A stretch of DNA of 9,013 nucleotides from Acidimicrobiales bacterium (lineage in GTDB: Bacteria; Actinomycetota; Acidimicrobiia; Acidimicrobiales; RAAP-2), in assembly GCA_017882985.1 (NCBI GenBank), contig JADGOK010000013.1:1-9013 (forward strand). The letters run 5' to 3'. Position numbers and translations under genes: made by a program. The notes below the pieces were generated by a model, which was given only the letters and a program-made list of their open reading frames with translations, made no database searches and was not told where the DNA came from. Positions 6,274-9,013 of this stretch are shown one piece after another; the stretch's first letter is position 1, and each line of letters begins with the position of its first letter.

Positions 6274-9013
6274 ATGGCTGAACGACTGTTAACACCGTCC
6301 AAGATCACGGCGTGGCTCGAGTGTTCCCATTTTCTGTCCCTGCGCAATCGAGCGGACGCCGGACTCGTTCAGATAACACCGCGTCCGATGGGTTCACTCG
6401 CCGATCTGCTCGTCGAAAAAGGAGCGTCACACGAGCGTGACTGTCTGGCCGACCTCGAGAATCAAGGACTCTCGATCTATCAGGTGCCGGGGAGAAATCC
6501 CGACGAAACGTTCTCGCAGTGGGTCGCGCGTCTCGGCAACCCGATGGAGAGGGGCTTCGACGTCATCTACCAGATGCCGTTCGTGCACGAAGGTATTCGC
6601 GGCATCGCTGACTTTCTCATACGAGTCGAGTCAGAGGAGGGCTTTGCGGTCTACGAGCCGATCGACGCGAAGCTCACGCGCAGTGAAGGCAAACCGGGCC
6701 ACGTACTGCAACTCTGCTTCTACGCTGACGCGATTCAGGCACTCGGTGGTCTCGCGCCCCAGCGGATGCACCTGTGGCTGGGTTCGGGCGTGCTCGAACC
6801 TCTGGTCGTTGCGCAATTCAGTCCGTACTGGCGCCGCCTGCAACGTCAGCTCAGCGTGCTGCTCAATCAGGACGTCATCGGCGACACGGCGCCGGTGCCC
6901 TGTACGCACTGCGAGGTCTGTGAGTTCGCTGATCGCTGTGACGGAGAATGGCGGGCAGCGGACTCGCTCGTCTACGTGGCGAACATTCGCCCGGCCGAAC
7001 GCGAGGCCCTCGAAGATGTCGGCGTGCGCACCGTCGGAGAGCTCGCTGCGCGCAGCGAGCCGGTGCTCAGTGTTCACGAAGAGAACCTGCGCCGCCTGAC
7101 CCGTCAGGCGAAACTGCAGGTGGCAACCCGTCGCCATCCCGAGTCGCCCCCGGCCTTTGAGCTCCTCGAGTCCTCCGACGATCCCGTCTTTGGGCATGGT
7201 TTCAGTCTCTTGCCCTCACCCGATGACGGTGACGTCTTCTTCGACTTCGAAGGCCATCCCTTTTGGACAACACGACACGACCTGTTCTTCCTCGCGGGGC
7301 TCTACTACCGAGACGCCAGTACCACGTGGGCCTACGACGCGCGGTGGGCGCACGGCCTCGACGAACAGGCCACGATGATCAGGGACCTCGTGGAGTTCTT
7401 CGCCTCGCGGCGACGCGCGTACCCAAAGATGCACGTGTACCACTACAACCACACCGAACGCTCGTCGCTCGATCGCCTCACCCGGGGAACTGAGAGCGAG
7501 AGCCTCTTCCAACAGCTCGCCGACAGCGGGCTCTTCGTTGACCTCTACGTGGTGGCAAAGAACGCGCTCCAGGTCGGGACCGAGTCGTACGGACTGAAAT
7601 ATCTCGAGCGACTGACGCGATACGAGCGCAGTGGCGGCATTGAAGGGGGAGCGGGCGCCGTCGTGGAGTACGAGGCGTGGATGAGGACCCGCGACCCCCA
7701 GTTGCTCGAGAACATCGCGGGGTACAACGACGACGACGTGCGGGCGACGAGGGCATTGCGGGATTGGTTGGTGGGAGAACGTCCGATCGATCTCGAGTGG
7801 CGCGATGACGTCCTCGAGACGCCCGACGTGGAGCTCGACACTGATCAACTCGTCGAAGGGCTTCGCCGCTTTGGCGAAGGGGGTCCGGAGTTCCTGCTGG
7901 GCGACCTGCTCAACTACTGGCGCCGAGAGCGCAGCGCGTACATGACGCCAAAGTTCGTGACCGCCGCCGCCGACTTCGCCACGCTCTACGGCGAACCGGA
8001 CTTCATCGCGAACCTGACACTGGTTTCGCCGATAGAGAATCAATTGAACAAGGCGGGTAACGAAACGAAGAAGGCGAGCTTCACTTGGCCGGCCCAAGAG
8101 CTGGATTCTAAATTTGACAAGCAGACCAGCGTCTTGTTCACCGGCATCGGCGTCGAGCAGGGCTACGGCTACCTCACCGCCTTCGATCCGCGCGCCCGGC
8201 GGTTGACGATGACGTGGCGCGAGCGTCACGACGAGTCTGCTGATTTGCCCGCGACGATCACGATCAATAGCCACGTCTCGTCACGAGAGAAGCCGGGCGT
8301 GCTGTTTCACATGGCCGAACAGGTGCTGAGGCCGACCGAGGGCGATCCGGTGCGTCGCGTCGCGATGTCGTTGCTCGCGCGCTCGACGCCTCGCTTCGTC
8401 AACGACCGAGGACCGCGCGACGGCGTGTTTCAGGACGACCTGACGTCGATTCTCGAATGGGTGGGTGATCTCGACGAAAGCTACGTCGCGTTGCAGGGTC
8501 CTCCCGGCACCGGGAAGACCTACAGCGGTTCGCACGTCATCGCCCATTTGTTGAAATTGGGAAAGCGCGTCGGGATCACCGCGATGAGTCACGCGGCGAT
8601 CGACAATCTGCTCGAAGCCGTGCACGAGCTGCTGGCCGAGAGGGGTGAACTGGCGCACGTTCGCATCCTGCGCCAGGGGCAGAAGCCCAAGGGCGGAGGT
8701 CTCGCTGGGGTTCGCTACAACCCTAAAGCCGTTGAACTCGAGAGCACCGATTTCAACTTGGTCGCGGGAACCACCTGGTTGTGGTCGCGGCCGGGACTGC
8801 GGGCCTTTCCGGTCGACGTCCTCGTAATTGACGAGGCGGGTCAACTCGCCTTGGCCGACGCCGTCGCCTCCACCAACGCCACTCGAAACCTGATTCTCTT
8901 GGGCGACCCGTTGCAACTCGCGCAGGTCTCCCAAGCCGAGCATCCCAACGGTTCGGGCGCCAGCGTACTCGAGCACGTTCTTGGTGGCCACGCGACCATG
9001 CCGTCGGACGAGG
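6274..9013 (+). CDS. TM0106-type RecB-like nuclease / RNase H-like exonuclease / SF1 helicase (runs off right edge)
   Basis: The frame is open from the ATG at 6274 to the window end, 913 residues without a stop. Module 1 (about 5-230) is a PD-(D/E)XK nuclease: His53, Asp113 (G-I-A-D), Glu128...Asp131-Ala-Lys133 and Q-x-x-x-Y (146-150). It also has Cys17 plus C-x2-C-x5-C (213, 216, 222), the layout of the Cas4/AddB iron-sulfur cluster. A helix-hairpin-helix-like stretch follows (about 236-262). Module 2 (about 318-500) is RNase H-like: D-F-E (324-326), Y-N-H (391-393) and Y-N-D-D-D (484-488). Module 3 is a superfamily 1 helicase: Q-G-P-P-G-T-G-K-T (741-749), D-E-A-G-Q (853-857) and L-L-G-D-P-L-Q-L (875-882). 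Motifs IV-VI should lie beyond the edge; relatives have roughly 1,100-1,250 residues by memory. It probably acts on DNA ends or flaps in repair or defence, but the family's role is not established. GAGG at 6266-6269 supports the start; TTG at 6271 is possible. Confidence 0.88.
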   Translation, partial: MAERLLTPSKITAWLECSHFLSLRNRADAGLVQITPRPMGSLADLLVEKGASHERDCLADLENQGLSIYQVPGRNPDETFSQWVARLGNPMERGFDVIYQMPFVHEGIRGIADFLIRVESEEGFAVYEPIDAKLTRSEGKPGHVLQLCFYADAIQALGGLAPQRMHLWLGSGVLEPLVVAQFSPYWRRLQRQLSVLLNQDVIGDTAPVPCTHCEVCEFADRCDGEWRAADSLVYVANIRPAEREALEDVGVRTVGELAARSEPVLSVHEENLRRLTRQAKLQVATRRHPESPPAFELLESSDDPVFGHGFSLLPSPDDGDVFFDFEGHPFWTTRHDLFFLAGLYYRDASTTWAYDARWAHGLDEQATMIRDLVEFFASRRRAYPKMHVYHYNHTERSSLDRLTRGTESESLFQQLADSGLFVDLYVVAKNALQVGTESYGLKYLERLTRYERSGGIEGGAGAVVEYEAWMRTRDPQLLENIAGYNDDDVRATRALRDWLVGERPIDLEWRDDVLETPDVELDTDQLVEGLRRFGEGGPEFLLGDLLNYWRRERSAYMTPKFVTAAADFATLYGEPDFIANLTLVSPIENQLNKAGNETKKASFTWPAQELDSKFDKQTSVLFTGIGVEQGYGYLTAFDPRARRLTMTWRERHDESADLPATITINSHVSSREKPGVLFHMAEQVLRPTEGDPVRRVAMSLLARSTPRFVNDRGPRDGVFQDDLTSILEWVGDLDESYVALQGPPGTGKTYSGSHVIAHLLKLGKRVGITAMSHAAIDNLLEAVHELLAERGELAHVRILRQGQKPKGGGLAGVRYNPKAVELESTDFNLVAGTTWLWSRPGLRAFPVDVLVIDEAGQLALADAVASTNATRNLILLGDPLQLAQVSQAEHPNGSGASVLEHVLGGHATMPSDE

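Noticed and set aside
6274..6960. CRISPR-associated Cas4 gene
   Set aside because: The first nuclease module is Cas4-like, but it is fused to an exonuclease and a helicase. No repeats, spacers or other cas genes are present in the window.
7216..8274. Long minus-strand open frame (352 codons) opposite the nuclease-helicase
   Set aside because: The plus strand here encodes recognisable RNase H-like motifs. The antisense frame has a low-complexity, valine/arginine/glutamate-rich product with no family motif, as expected from high-GC antisense frames.
8281..8991. Minus-strand open frame of 236 codons opposite the helicase motifs
   Set aside because: It lies exactly opposite Walker A, Walker B and motif III. 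No recognisable domain or ribosome binding site was seen.

Overview
The window looks like chromosomal DNA of a high-GC actinobacterium. A member of the Acidimicrobiia or a relative is my best guess. This rests on the G+C-rich third positions, GTG starts, an argR gene inside a clustered arginine operon, and an ArgF of the 'PS-x-RTR ... GLDVRES' type. No rRNA or other marker gene is present, so the placement is tentative.

Layout: (1) 1-313, minus strand: the N-terminal part of a DMT/EamA-type membrane transporter that runs off the left edge. (2) 314-379: a 66-bp divergent intergenic region with two direct TGCATAA repeats exactly 20 bp apart. They read as tandem ArgR operators lying over a probable argC promoter. 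The promoter is so close to the argC ATG that the operon mRNA may be leaderless. (3) 380-6191, plus strand: a compact operon argC-argB-argF-argR-argG-argH. Four of the five junctions are 4-nt GTGA or ATGA overlaps and the fifth is a 2-nt gap. (4) 6192-6273: a short spacer with a weak hairpin and no clear terminator. (5) 6274 to the right edge, plus strand: the first 913 residues of a large three-module nuclease-helicase. It has a RecB/Cas4-like PD-(D/E)XK nuclease with a cysteine cluster, a DEDD-type RNase H-like exonuclease, and a superfamily 1 helicase with Walker A and B. It matches the TM0106-type RecB-like family.

How the genes work together: ArgB phosphorylates N-acetylglutamate and ArgC reduces the product. 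ArgF makes citrulline from ornithine, and ArgG plus ArgH convert citrulline to arginine. ArgR, encoded mid-operon, probably closes the loop by arginine-dependent binding to the boxes before argC. The operon lacks argJ and argD, which usually sit beside argC and argB in actinobacteria. ArgB is also the short form without the N-terminal helix linked to arginine feedback. Together these suggest that acetyl-group handling and feedback control are arranged differently from the usual actinobacterial cyclic pathway.

No tRNA, rRNA, insertion sequence, CRISPR array or attachment site was seen. The least ordinary item is the nuclease-helicase, which belongs to a family with little experimental characterisation.
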